Below, piece after piece: positions 49,408 to 57,934 of a stretch of 64,000 nucleotides of DNA. The DNA lies in the NCBI RefSeq assembly GCF_022808815.1, contig NZ_JAKZLC010000001.1, positions 744,001 through 808,000 of the forward strand, read 5' to 3'. Each line of letters starts with the position of its first letter. Position 1 is the stretch's first letter. Below the pieces are notes generated by a model. The model was not told the origin of the DNA, ran no database searches, and saw only the letters and a list, made by a program, of their open reading frames with translations. A program made the position numbers and the translations under genes. The stretch comes from Geothrix paludis (GTDB lineage Bacteria; Acidobacteriota; Holophagae; Holophagales; Holophagaceae).

Positions 49408-51270
49408 TCAAGCGTCGTGGTGTTCGGTTCCGTGCTTCTCGATCGTCCTCCGGTAGTACTCAGGCCGGGTCTCGCGCATGTGGTCCGCGGAGGCCTTGCC
49501 GTTCAGCCAAGCCAGGTCCATGGGGTAGACATCGGGATCGAAGATCACCAGGTACCAGTGCCAGACGAGGATGGAGAGGGTGGCCAGGATGGCCTCGTAC
49601 CAATGGGCCGCCGTGGCCGCGTCCAGGACCCACTTCGGGAAGTGGCGCAGGCTCCAGTTCTCGGCCCACAGCAGGATGCCCGTCACGGCCATCACCACGG
49701 TGCCCCACATGAAGGCCCAGTACTCCATCTTCTCCGGGTAACCGAACATGCCGAAGGTGGGACGCTCCTTGATCAGGCCCAGGTTGAACCGGAGCATGTT
49801 GAAGATGTCCTTGGCGTCCTGCCAGGAGGGGAGCAGCTCCACGAGGATGATGCGGTCCCGCTTCGACAGGGCGAGGTGGACAAAGTGGAACACTGTTCCC
49901 GCCATCATCACCACGGCCGCGATGCGATGGACCACGCCGCGGAGGCTGGAAGTCGGATCGAAGGACTGGAAGAGCTTCACCCAGGCCGATTCCGGGAACT
50001 TCAGGGCAAAGCCCGTGACGACGAGGGAGATGAAGCTCACGATCACCATGCCGTGGGTGATCCGGAACGTCAGGTTCATGCGCGGGAAGCCCTCGTGGGT
50101 GGCGCCGTGGTGCGGTCCGCGCCGCAGCTTGGCCAGCCAGTCGAGGAAGTTGTGCAGCAGCATGAATCCGATGGTCAGGGGGATGAGGGCCAGGTAGGCC
50201 AGCCGGATCCAGCGCACGGAGACATGCTCCGTCATGGTGGCTGTGCGCACGTGGATGGGGGCCGCGGCAAGCTTCGCCCCGGCGCCCGGATGGCACTTCC
50301 CGCAGGTCTGGGCCAGGTTGGCCGGATTCACGGTGGACCTGGAATCCGCCGAAGGCAGGATGTTGTGCACCCCGTGGCAGGACGCGCAGTTGGCGGCGGA
50401 CTTCCCGCCGCCGCGGACGGAAAGGCCATGGAAGCTGTCCTGGTAGGCGGGCACCTTGTCGCCGAACCCGTAGCGGGTGTTCAGCCGCTCGTCGCCGTGG
50501 CAACGGCCGCAGGTGCTGGTGGACACGCGCGCAGAGTTCACCAGAGAGCCGGGCTCCGAAGGCGCCAGGATCTCATGCTCACCGTGGCATCCCGTGCAGG
50601 TGGGGGAGTCCTTGGAGCCGCGCTTCAGGGCCAGCCCGTGGACGCTGTCGGCGTAGATGGCCTGGATGTCGCTGTGGCAGACGCCGCAGGTGTCGGCGAC
50701 GTTGGCCCGGTTCACCTTCGCCTGGGGATCCCGCGAGGCCAGGATGTCGTGGCTGCCGTGGCAGTCGGAGCAGGAAGCCGCGGCGGCATTCCCCTTGGCC
50801 ACCTCGCGCCCGTGCACGCTGAGGCGGTAGGCCTCCACCGGCTTGACGAAGGGAATCTGGTGCTTGGAGAGGAAATCCGGGTTGGAGTGGCAGCTGCCGC
50901 AGGTGTCGGCGAGGTTCTTCTTGGCCACCTTCGAGGCGGGATCGCTCGCGCCGAGAATGGCGTGGGCCGGGCCGTGGCAGGAAGCGCACGTGGCCGCGTC
51001 GGTCATCCCGTTCTGCTTGGCGACGCCGTGGACGCTCTTCTTGTAGGCCTTGACCTGGTCCGCGTGGCAGTCCGCGCAGTTCACCGGCGCGGGCTTGTCG
51101 GCGTGGGGTAGCCTGGTGATGCTGCTGTGGCAATCCGTGCAGCCCATGCTTCCGTGCTTGGTGGTCGCGAATTTCGCCAGATCGATGTCATGGCAGGCGA
51201 CACAGTCATTGGCTGAAGGGGGAGCGGCGGCGAGGAAGGCGGAGAGCAATCCAGCGAGCAGCAGACGCAT
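49408..51270 (-). CDS. 11-heme c-type cytochrome fused to multi-pass cytochrome b-like domain (copy 2)
   Basis: This 620-residue protein has a cleavable signal (MRLLLAGLLSAFLAAAP) and eleven CxxCH motifs (CVACH, CTDCH, CADCH, CASCH, CGSCH, CSDCH, CGVCH, CTGCH, CGRCH, CASCH, CGKCH), many in SVHG...CSDCHGSHDI repeats like those of NrfH/OTR-type modules. About five membrane helices follow from residue ~375, with His residues in MLLHNFLDWL, ITHGMVIVSFISLVVTG, VFHFVHLAL and ILVWHWYLVIF for b hemes. ATG 51270 has GAGGTAGCT upstream. Upstream at 51330 is an FNR/CRP-like palindrome. It is paralogous to the next gene, but differs in length and in its membrane part. Confidence 0.88.
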   Translation of the reverse strand: MRLLLAGLLSAFLAAAPPSANDCVACHDIDLAKFATTKHGSMGCTDCHSSITRLPHADKPAPVNCADCHADQVKAYKKSVHGVAKQNGMTDAATCASCHGPAHAILGASDPASKVAKKNLADTCGSCHSNPDFLSKHQIPFVKPVEAYRLSVHGREVAKGNAAAASCSDCHGSHDILASRDPQAKVNRANVADTCGVCHSDIQAIYADSVHGLALKRGSKDSPTCTGCHGEHEILAPSEPGSLVNSARVSTSTCGRCHGDERLNTRYGFGDKVPAYQDSFHGLSVRGGGKSAANCASCHGVHNILPSADSRSTVNPANLAQTCGKCHPGAGAKLAAAPIHVRTATMTEHVSVRWIRLAYLALIPLTIGFMLLHNFLDWLAKLRRGPHHGATHEGFPRMNLTFRITHGMVIVSFISLVVTGFALKFPESAWVKLFQSFDPTSSLRGVVHRIAAVVMMAGTVFHFVHLALSKRDRIILVELLPSWQDAKDIFNMLRFNLGLIKERPTFGMFGYPEKMEYWAFMWGTVVMAVTGILLWAENWSLRHFPKWVLDAATAAHWYEAILATLSILVWHWYLVIFDPDVYPMDLAWLNGKASADHMRETRPEYYRRTIEKHGTEHHDA

Positions 51271-51329
51271 AGCTACCTCACATGTCGGCTATCACCCTAG
51301 CGCGGTTACCTCCCAATAAGATACCTGAT

Positions 51330-51343
51330 GGTGATTTAGATCA
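51330..51343 (-). promoter_or_regulatory. FNR/CRP-like operator upstream of the 11-heme gene
   Basis: GTGATTTAGATCAC has perfect 5-base arms (GTGAT/ATCAC) around 4 bases, the geometry of FNR/CRP-family sites. It is centred ~66 bases before ATG 51270. The surrounding 51271-51432 gap has no gene, but holds three partial copies of ACATGTCGGCTA (51280, 51384, 51394). Confidence 0.4.
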
Positions 51344-51434
51344 CGGACCGGTCCAGGTCCGAAGTTCTTGTATGTTCCGAGTTACATGTCGCTACAGATG
51401 TCGGAATTCATTGACAGGACACCTCCGGAGTACA

Positions 51435-51462
51435 GAAAAAACCGGGCGGGAGACCCGCCCGG
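51435..51462 (-). terminator. Intrinsic terminator after the monoheme cytochrome gene
   Basis: On the minus strand CCGGGCGGG and CCCGCCCGG pair across a 3-base loop, followed by a run of six T. It lies 27 bases after the stop of the 51489-51740 gene and before the 11-heme operon, making the two separate units. Confidence 0.88.
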
Positions 51463-51488
51463 CGAGATCGCGAGCCCGCGTCAGCGGC

Positions 51489-51740
51489 TCACTTGCCCTT
51501 GTAGTCCTTGAGCCAGTTCAGGTCGACCTCGGCGGCCTTCTTCTTGGCCTTGGTCTCTTCGAGGAACTTGCCGCGCGCGGTCATCTCGCCACCCTTCTTG
51601 GGGGCGCCCACGTGGCAGGCCTTGCAGTCCTTGACGTCGGTGAAACCCAGCTCCTGGGCCTTCTTGACGAAGGGCATCTTGGCCTGGGCGGGAAGGGCGA
51701 GGAGCAGCGCCGCAGCGGCGGTGAGGATGGCGATACGCAT
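51489..51740 (-). CDS. Small periplasmic monoheme c-type cytochrome
   Basis: The 83-residue protein has a signal peptide (ILTAAAALLLALPAQA) and one heme site CKACH in DVKDCKACHVGAPKKGGEM, followed by a lysine-rich helical tail (ETKAKKKAAEVDLNWLKDYKGK). It is the same size class as the diheme protein at 46774-47007. It has its own terminator and a candidate sigma-54 promoter at 51791-51810, with a TCCCGC/GCGGGA hairpin in the leader. It likely acts as a small periplasmic electron carrier. No distal heme ligand is evident. Confidence 0.85.
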   Translation of the reverse strand: MRIAILTAAAALLLALPAQAKMPFVKKAQELGFTDVKDCKACHVGAPKKGGEMTARGKFLEETKAKKKAAEVDLNWLKDYKGK

Positions 51741-51790
51741 GATGCCTCCGGGATGGGGTCCCGCAGGAGCGGGACGGGTTGGTCACGATA

Positions 51791-51810
51791 TTGCAATTCG
51801 GATGCCTGGA
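51791..51810 (-). promoter_or_regulatory. Candidate sigma-54 (-24/-12) promoter
   Basis: The minus strand reads AGGCATC-CGAA-TTGCAA, close to the sigma-54 consensus TGGCACG-N4-TTGCW, with the required GG-N10-GC spacing (GG at 51806-51805, GC at 51794-51793). The predicted start, near 51781, gives a ~40-base leader to ATG 51740. The first T of TGG is replaced by A. Confidence 0.45.
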
Positions 51811-51848
51811 CCACCCTTTCAAGCGACATTCCGGCCTTCTGATGTGAT

Positions 51849-53504
51849 CTAGAGCACCAGATGCTCCTGGTGCTCCCCGAAGACGGCCCGGAGCGCGTCG
51901 CAGATTTCTCCCACCGTCGCCTCGGCCTTCACGGCGGCCAGGATGCGCGGCATGAGATTCTCCGTGCCTTTGGCCGCGGCGGACAGCTCCGCCAGCCGGG
52001 CCGACGCGGCGGCCTGGTCCCGGCGCCCCCGTACCGCCGCCACCTGGCGGCGCCGGGTCTCGCCCAGGGCCTCGTCCACCCGCAGGAGGTCCGGAGCGGC
52101 CTCGCCGCTGATGGCGAAGCGGTTCACGCCGACCACGACCTGGGCGCCCTTCTCCACGGCCTTCTGGTAGGCATAGGCGGCGTTCTGGATCTCCCGCTGG
52201 GGCAGGCCCTTCTCGATGGCGGCGACCATGCCGCCCAGCTCGTCCACCTTGGCCAGCAGCGCCGAGGCCCGGGCTTCCAGCTCATCCGTCAGGGATTCGA
52301 TGAGATAGCTGCCCGCGAAGGGGTCCACCACGTCCGCCACGCGGGACTCATGGGCCAGGATCTGCTGCGTGCGCAGGGCGATCATGGCGCTCTGCTCCGT
52401 GGGCAGGGCCAGGGCCTCGTCCCGGCTGTTGGTGTGCAGGCTCTGGGTGCCGCCGCAGACCGCGGCCATGGCCTGCACGGTGGTGCGCACGATGTTGTTG
52501 TCCGGCTGCTGGGCCGTCAGCGTGCTGCCCGCCGTCTGCGTGTGAAAACGCAACATCTGGCTTTTTGCATCGGTCGTCTTGAAACGTTCCTTCATGATCC
52601 GCGCCCAGAGTCGGCGGGCGGCGCGGAACTTGGCCACCTCCTCGAAGAACTGGTTGTGGGCGTTGAAGAAGAAGCTGAGGCGCGGCGCGAAGGCTTCCAG
52701 CTTCAGGCCAGCGTCCAGGGCCGCCTGCACATAGGCGATGCCGTCACCCAGCGTGAACGCGATTTCCTGGGCCGCGGTGCAGCCCGCCTCGCGGATGTGG
52801 TAGCCGGAAATGGAGATGGTGTTCCAGTTGGGGACCTGGTCCGCGCAGAAGGCGAAGATGTCCGTGATGAGGCGCAGGCTGTGGCGCGGCGGGAAGATGT
52901 AGGTGCCGCGGGCCATGTACTCCTTGAGAATGTCGTTCTGGATGGTGCCGCTCACCTTGTCCCAGGGAACCCCCTGCTCGTCCGCCACGGCCAGGTAGAG
53001 GGCCAGCAGCACCGAGGCCGGGGCGTTGATGGTCATGCTCGTGCTGACCTTGTCCAGCGGGATGTCCCGGAACAGCGTCCGCATGTCGTGGATGGAGCTG
53101 ATGCTCACGCCCACCTTGCCCACCTCGCCCAGGGCCATGGGATGGTCGGGGTCCATGCCGATCTGCGTGGGCAGGTCGAAGGCCACGGAAAGCCCCGTGG
53201 TGCCCTGCTCCAGCAGGTAGCGGTAGCGGGCGTTGCTCTCCTCGGCGGTGGCGAAGCCGGCGTACTGGCGCATCGTCCAGAGGCGGCCCCGGTACCCCGT
53301 GGGCTGCACATGCCGCGTGAAGGGGAACTTCCCGGGCGCGCCCAGGTCGCGCAATGGATCATGGCCCGCGAGGTCCGCCGGCGTGTAGCTGTTCTTCAGC
53401 GGGATGCCCGAGCTGGTCTCGAAGGCCCGTTCGCGGAGCTTCGCGGGATCTTCCACCACCGTGAGCTGCGCGCGCACCTGGTCCAGGAAATCCTTCTGAT
53501 ACAT
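51849..53504 (-). CDS. Methylmalonyl-CoA mutase, catalytic subunit without B12 domain
   Basis: The 551-residue protein is the catalytic barrel part of acyl-CoA mutase: [61 protein letters not shown] and [27 protein letters not shown] are mutase hallmarks. It stops before any cobalamin-binding DxHxxG domain, so a separate small subunit must exist elsewhere. It should interconvert methylmalonyl-CoA and succinyl-CoA. ATG 53504 has GGAGG upstream; the frame stays open far upstream but is occupied there by the GGDEF/EAL gene in another frame. Isobutyryl-CoA mutase is a less likely alternative. Confidence 0.93.
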   Translation of the reverse strand: MYQKDFLDQVRAQLTVVEDPAKLRERAFETSSGIPLKNSYTPADLAGHDPLRDLGAPGKFPFTRHVQPTGYRGRLWTMRQYAGFATAEESNARYRYLLEQGTTGLSVAFDLPTQIGMDPDHPMALGEVGKVGVSISSIHDMRTLFRDIPLDKVSTSMTINAPASVLLALYLAVADEQGVPWDKVSGTIQNDILKEYMARGTYIFPPRHSLRLITDIFAFCADQVPNWNTISISGYHIREAGCTAAQEIAFTLGDGIAYVQAALDAGLKLEAFAPRLSFFFNAHNQFFEEVAKFRAARRLWARIMKERFKTTDAKSQMLRFHTQTAGSTLTAQQPDNNIVRTTVQAMAAVCGGTQSLHTNSRDEALALPTEQSAMIALRTQQILAHESRVADVVDPFAGSYLIESLTDELEARASALLAKVDELGGMVAAIEKGLPQREIQNAAYAYQKAVEKGAQVVVGVNRFAISGEAAPDLLRVDEALGETRRRQVAAVRGRRDQAAASARLAELSAAAKGTENLMPRILAAVKAEATVGEICDALRAVFGEHQEHLVL

Positions 53505-53560
53505 GGGGCCTCCGTGGAATCCACGATAGCACCCGGAATGCGCGCCCCGGCGGATCTCCG

Positions 53561-55936
53561 CTAGGTCACCATGACAAGCTCGGGGGCCGGATCCCCTTCC
53601 AGCAGGCTCGCGATCTCCTCCGCCGGCACCGCCTGGCCGAACAGGAACCCCTGGGCGCCGTGGCACTGGCGCTCCCGGAGGAAGGCGAGCTGCCCCTCGG
53701 TCTCCACGCCCTCGGCGACCACCTGCAGGTTCAGGCTCGCACCCATGGCGATGATGGCCGTGGCGATGGCGGCGTCGGTGGGGTCGTGCTCCAGATCGCG
53801 GATGAACGACTTGTCGATCTTGAGGGTGCTGACGGAGAAGCGCTTGAGCTGTGCGAGGGAAGAGTAGCCGGTCCCGAAATCGTCGATGGAGACGTGGATG
53901 CCCAGGGCCTTCACCTCGTCCAGCACGGCCACGGCCAGCGCCGGATTCTGCATGACCACCGTCTCCGTGATCTCCAGTTCCAGCCACTGGGGATCCAGCT
54001 CCGTCTCCTCCAGGATCCGCCTCACCGCCGCCGCCATGCCGGCCTGTTGGAGCTGGTAGCCGGAGAGGTTCACGCCGATGCGCATGGGGCGCAGGCCCTG
54101 CGCCTGCCACCGGGCGCCCTGGCTGCACACCTCGCGCAGCACCCACTCGCCGATGGGGAGGATGAGCCCGGTCTCCTCGGCCAGCGGAATGAACTCGGAG
54201 GGGGAGAGAAGACCCAGGTCGGGATGCTCCCAGCGAACCAAGGCCTCGATGGCGGTCATCCGGCCCGTGTCCACCTCGACCTTCGGCTGGTAGAGCACGC
54301 GGAACTCGCCGGCCTCCAGGGCGTGGCGGAGCCCGGTGGACAGCACGAGCCTCCGCTCGACGTCCTGGTCCATCCCGGGGTGGTAGAACTGGTAGTTGTT
54401 CCTGCCCCGGCTCTTGGCGTGATACATCGCGCTGTCGGCCTTCTTCACCAGGGCTTCGCCGCCCTCGCCATCCTCCGGGAAGAGGCTGATGCCGACGCTG
54501 GCCGTCACGAAGATCTCCTGGCCGCTGATGTGGAAAGGCCGCGCCAGCGGCCTGAGGAGCCTTCCGGCCAGGGCCGAGGCCTCCTTGGAACCCTCCACAT
54601 CGTTCAGGGTCACGATGAACTCGTCGCCGCCGATGCGGCTGACCGTGTCGCTTTCGCGGATCGCGGCCTTCATCCGTTGCGCGGCCTGGCGCAGGAGCTC
54701 GTCGCCCACCGCGTGGCCCAGGGTGTCGTTGATCAGCTTGAAGCGGTCCAGATCCACGAACAGCACCGCCAGGCTCCGGCCAGATCTCCGGGCCGCCTCC
54801 TGGGCCCCGTTCAGCTTCTCCAGCAGGGAGGCCCGGTTCGGCAGGCCCGTCAGGCCGTCGAAGTGGGCCATCCGGAAGAGCTGCTGCTCGGCCTGCCGCC
54901 GCGCGGTCACGTCGCGACAGATGCACCAGACCATTCTCGGGCGCCCGTCCTTGAGGGTCGGGGCGAGGTTCCCCTCGACGGAGATGCGGGCCCCGCTCCT
55001 GGCCAGGACGTCGGCTTCCATGATGGTCCCCCGCGCCTCCTTCATGGCCCGTCCGAATTCCTTCAGCAGGCGGGCCCGGTGGTCCAGGTCGATGAGATCG
55101 AAGAAGGTGGTGGTCTCCAGATCCTGGAGGCCGTACCCGAGGGTCCTCGTCCAGAGGGGGTTTGCGTACAGGAACCGGCCTTCGGGGGTGAGGCAGACGA
55201 TCAGGTCGTTCGCCGTGTCCACGAACTGCTGCAGCTGGGCCTCCCGGGCCTTCAGGGCCCGGTGCTCCCACCGGATGACCCCCATGAGGCGGGCCGTGAT
55301 GAAGGCCACCGACGCATTCAGGATCGCAGCCCAGGACCAGGCCAAGCACAAGTAGAGCGGATTGGCGCCGAGGCCTTCCGGGGCGAAAGGCATGGCCACC
55401 GGTGGCAGCAGGCGGAAATAGTGCCCCGCCAGCATGAGGCCGTGCATGGCCCCGCCGATGGCGCCGACAGCCCAGACCTCCCGCGGACGGGGCAGCAGGA
55501 AGGCCGCCTCCATGGTGGCGATCAGGTAAGCCGGCCAGAACCAGCTGGAAGGCCCCCCGCTGAAGTGGATCAGGACCGTGATGAAGAGGAGGTCCAGCAG
55601 GATCTGGGCATGATCCGAGTACCGGAAGGCTCTCACACCGAACCAGCCTTGTTGGAGGATCAGGCTGTAGGCGGCCACGGAAGCCACCGCGCCCGTCAGG
55701 AAAGCCAGCTGGGCGCGGGTGAGGAAGAACCCGTAGGCGCTGACGGAGAAGACGCCGCCTGCAAAAAGCCCATAGGCGCCGATGATGGCCAGCAGGATCC
55801 AGCGGGCCGTGGCCACCAGCCTCGCGCGGGCTTCCTGGTCGGTCCATGGGGTGGTCCCGAGGGGCATCCGCCCCGCCGCCAGGAAGGCGCCCGAGTCGGT
55901 CTTCAGCCAATCTGCGGTTTCAGTCCAGGGGGGCAC
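53561..55936 (-). CDS. Membrane PAS-GGDEF-EAL cyclic-di-GMP enzyme
   Basis: The 791-residue protein has about six membrane helices in residues 45-~220, then a PAS domain (~235-360, [22 protein letters not shown]), a GGDEF domain with intact [10 protein letters not shown] and [18 protein letters not shown], and an EAL domain with [42 protein letters not shown] and [10 protein letters not shown]. Both cyclase and phosphodiesterase sites look intact, so net activity cannot be predicted. The start is GTG 55936, with AAGGAGG only ~3 bases upstream. Upstream is an AT-rich operator-like region. Confidence 0.93.
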   Translation of the reverse strand: MPPWTETADWLKTDSGAFLAAGRMPLGTTPWTDQEARARLVATARWILLAIIGAYGLFAGGVFSVSAYGFFLTRAQLAFLTGAVASVAAYSLILQQGWFGVRAFRYSDHAQILLDLLFITVLIHFSGGPSSWFWPAYLIATMEAAFLLPRPREVWAVGAIGGAMHGLMLAGHYFRLLPPVAMPFAPEGLGANPLYLCLAWSWAAILNASVAFITARLMGVIRWEHRALKAREAQLQQFVDTANDLIVCLTPEGRFLYANPLWTRTLGYGLQDLETTTFFDLIDLDHRARLLKEFGRAMKEARGTIMEADVLARSGARISVEGNLAPTLKDGRPRMVWCICRDVTARRQAEQQLFRMAHFDGLTGLPNRASLLEKLNGAQEAARRSGRSLAVLFVDLDRFKLINDTLGHAVGDELLRQAAQRMKAAIRESDTVSRIGGDEFIVTLNDVEGSKEASALAGRLLRPLARPFHISGQEIFVTASVGISLFPEDGEGGEALVKKADSAMYHAKSRGRNNYQFYHPGMDQDVERRLVLSTGLRHALEAGEFRVLYQPKVEVDTGRMTAIEALVRWEHPDLGLLSPSEFIPLAEETGLILPIGEWVLREVCSQGARWQAQGLRPMRIGVNLSGYQLQQAGMAAAVRRILEETELDPQWLELEITETVVMQNPALAVAVLDEVKALGIHVSIDDFGTGYSSLAQLKRFSVSTLKIDKSFIRDLEHDPTDAAIATAIIAMGASLNLQVVAEGVETEGQLAFLRERQCHGAQGFLFGQAVPAEEIASLLEGDPAPELVMVT

Positions 55937-56026
55937 GGGCCTCCTTATTCATTACCCAATGGTCAACTGTCTACGATCCCGGAGAGACCGTCAGTGATGG
56001 CCGTCACCCGGCCAATACACCTAAAT

Positions 56027-56071
56027 ACGTGTAATATAAATTTTTATACGTCAATTATCGCATTTTTATAC
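56027..56071. promoter_or_regulatory. AT-rich divergent promoter region with palindrome and direct repeat
   Basis: ACGTGTAA (56027) and TTATACGT (ending 56051) form an imperfect palindrome with 9 bases between. Overlapping it, ATTTTTATAC occurs at 56040 and again at 56062, a 22-base direct repeat, about two helical turns. The patch is far more AT-rich than its surroundings and lies between the divergent GGDEF/EAL and amidohydrolase genes. Confidence 0.45.
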
Positions 56072-56188
56072 CAATTCACGCCTGGGCCACCCGCCCCTCC
56101 CGCCCCCCTTCCGGCACGCCTTCCTCCGCGCCCTTCCGGGGCGAATCGTCGCGAAGCTATGCTTCCAGAAACCCCGAGGGACCCACCC

Positions 56189-57796
56189 ATGCCGATGCCA
56201 CCCTCCACCCCCCCCGTTTCCTACCGCCTGATCCAGGGCGCCGATCTGTGGACCGACCAGGGCCAGCAGCACGGCCAGGCCGTGGTCATCCGGAAGGGGA
56301 GGATCCTGGCGGTCGGTCCCGTGGAGGTGCTTGCCAAGGCCCATCCCCAGGCGCAGCGGGTCGAACTCCCGGGTGGCACCCTCCTGCCCGGGTTCATCGA
56401 AGGCCATGCCCACGTGGGCGGGCTGGGTGCCTTGAGCCGGAAGGCGGACCTCACGGGGCCGGCGGACCTGCCAGGAACGCTGGAGCGCATCCGGACCTGG
56501 GCCGCTGCCCATCCCAAGGGCTGGCTGCTGGGACGGGGCTGGGATCAGAACCGGTGGCCGGGCAAGGCCTTCCCCAGGGCCGCCGACCTGGACGCCATCG
56601 CGGGTTCCCGGCCAGCCTTCCTCCAGCGGGTGGATGGCCACGCCGCCTGGGTGAACAGCGCCGCGCTGGCCCTGGCGGGCATCGGCCCCAAGACGCCGGA
56701 CCCCGAGGGTGGGCGCATCCTGAAGGACGCCAGCGGACAGCCCACGGGCATTCTCCTGGACGGGGCCGTGCAGCTCGTGGAGAAGCTCATTCCCGAGCCC
56801 GGCCCCGCCGAGCTGGAGGCGCGGCTCAAGGCGGGCCTCACCGCCCTGCGCGCCGACGGCTTCACGGCCGTGGCCGACATGGGCGTGGGGGCTCGCGAGC
56901 TGGCCGCCTACCGGCGCCTGGCCGCCGCGGGGGCCCTGCCCATCCGTGTGTTCGCGTACATGAACCACGACCACGCCCTGATGCTGCGGGAACTCCGGCA
57001 GGGCCGGGCCAAGAGCCTGTCCTTCTTCCAGGTCCAGGGCGTGAAGTTCTACCTGGACGGCGCCCTGGGCAGCCGCGGGGCGCGCCTGCTGGCGCCCTAC
57101 GCGGACGAGCCCACGACCCGCGGGCTCTGGGTCACGGATCCCGCCAAGGTCGCGCTGGACGTCTCGATCACCCTGCGCGCCGGGTTCCAGCCGGCCATCC
57201 ACGCCATCGGCGACGCCGCGAACCGGGCCGCCCTGGACCTGATCGCCCAGGCCATGAAGAAGGGAAGAGGCGCTCTGCCTCCGCGCATCGAGCATGCCCA
57301 GATCGTCACCACCGAGGACGCGGCCCGCTTCGGGAAGCTCGGCGTCGTGGCCAGCGTCCAGCCCGTCCACTGCACCTCGGACCACAGCTGGACTCCTGCC
57401 CGTCTGGGCCCCGACCGCGTGAGCGAGGCCTTCCCCTGGCGGACCCTTGCGAACGGCGGGGCCCTGCTGGCTTTCGGCAGCGATGCCCCGGTGGAGGACC
57501 CCAACCCCTTCGTGAGTCTCGCGGCTGCGGAGACGCGCCAGGACCCGGCCGGCGATCCGCCTGGTGGTTTCCTGCCCGCGCAGCGCCTCACGCGCGCCGA
57601 AGCACTTCGCGCCTACACCAGCGGCAATGCCGCCGCCCTGGGCCATGCCAAGGACCTGGGCACGCTCCAGAAGGGCGCCGTGGCCGACCTGCTGTGGGTC
57701 CAGGTGCCCCTGGGCTCCCTCACGCCCGAGGCGCTCCGCAAAGTGAAGCCCGCGCGGCTGTGGGTGAACGGGGTGGAAGTGCCGCTCGGGCACTGA
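56189..57796 (+). CDS. Amidohydrolase (YtcJ-like, amidohydrolase 3 family)
   Basis: The 535-residue protein belongs to the metal-dependent amidohydrolase superfamily: first metal motif GFIEGHAHVGG (HxH), GVKFYLDGALGSRGA, the histidines in PAIHAIGDAANRAALD and RIEHAQIVTTED, and the C-terminal aspartate in LLAFGSDAPVEDPNPF, with the beta-sandwich end ADLLWVQVPLGSL. YtcJ-like proteins act on uncharacterised amides or carbamates. ATG 56189 follows a weak CGAGGGA. The N-terminus has no signal peptide, so it is predicted to be cytoplasmic. The substrate cannot be assigned. Confidence 0.88.
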   Translation: MPMPPSTPPVSYRLIQGADLWTDQGQQHGQAVVIRKGRILAVGPVEVLAKAHPQAQRVELPGGTLLPGFIEGHAHVGGLGALSRKADLTGPADLPGTLERIRTWAAAHPKGWLLGRGWDQNRWPGKAFPRAADLDAIAGSRPAFLQRVDGHAAWVNSAALALAGIGPKTPDPEGGRILKDASGQPTGILLDGAVQLVEKLIPEPGPAELEARLKAGLTALRADGFTAVADMGVGARELAAYRRLAAAGALPIRVFAYMNHDHALMLRELRQGRAKSLSFFQVQGVKFYLDGALGSRGARLLAPYADEPTTRGLWVTDPAKVALDVSITLRAGFQPAIHAIGDAANRAALDLIAQAMKKGRGALPPRIEHAQIVTTEDAARFGKLGVVASVQPVHCTSDHSWTPARLGPDRVSEAFPWRTLANGGALLAFGSDAPVEDPNPFVSLAAAETRQDPAGDPPGGFLPAQRLTRAEALRAYTSGNAAALGHAKDLGTLQKGAVADLLWVQVPLGSLTPEALRKVKPARLWVNGVEVPLGH

Positions 57797-57797
57797 A

Positions 57798-57899
57798 ACA
57801 AGGATCTCCACGAAGGACACGAAGCAAGGCACGAAGGGCACGAATGGATGGTTCTTCGTGCTCTTGTTTTTCCCTTTGTGTCCTTCGTGGAGGTCTTTA
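57798..57899. repeat. Long intergenic hairpin of tandem CACGAAGG words
   Basis: The left arm (57800-57845) reads CCACGAAGG, ACACGAAG, GGCACGAAGG and GCACGAA in near-9-base steps. The right arm (57852-57898) is their reverse complement (TTCTTCGTGC, TTTGTGTCC, TTCGTGGAGG). It fills the gap between the amidohydrolase and rpe. Same design as the elements at 1629-1710 and 26667-26780. Confidence 0.85.
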
Positions 57900-57934
57900 A
57901 CCTCGATGAAGACCGCCTCTGGAATACTGGAACC

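Noticed and set aside
47181-51111. Plus-strand open frames of ~590-735 codons opposite the multiheme genes
   Set aside because: The minus strand carries regular CxxCH spacing and membrane helices; the plus-strand products lack any domain.
51849-55910. A single 1353-codon minus-strand frame covering both mutase and GGDEF/EAL region
   Set aside because: Only the part from ATG 53504 is mutase; upstream of it the other frame encodes the PAS-GGDEF-EAL protein, so the join is accidental, not a fusion.
53660-57796. A 1378-codon plus-strand frame leading into the amidohydrolase
   Set aside because: The first ~840 codons are antisense to the GGDEF/EAL gene and non-coding; the amidohydrolase starts at ATG 56189 with the family N-terminus.
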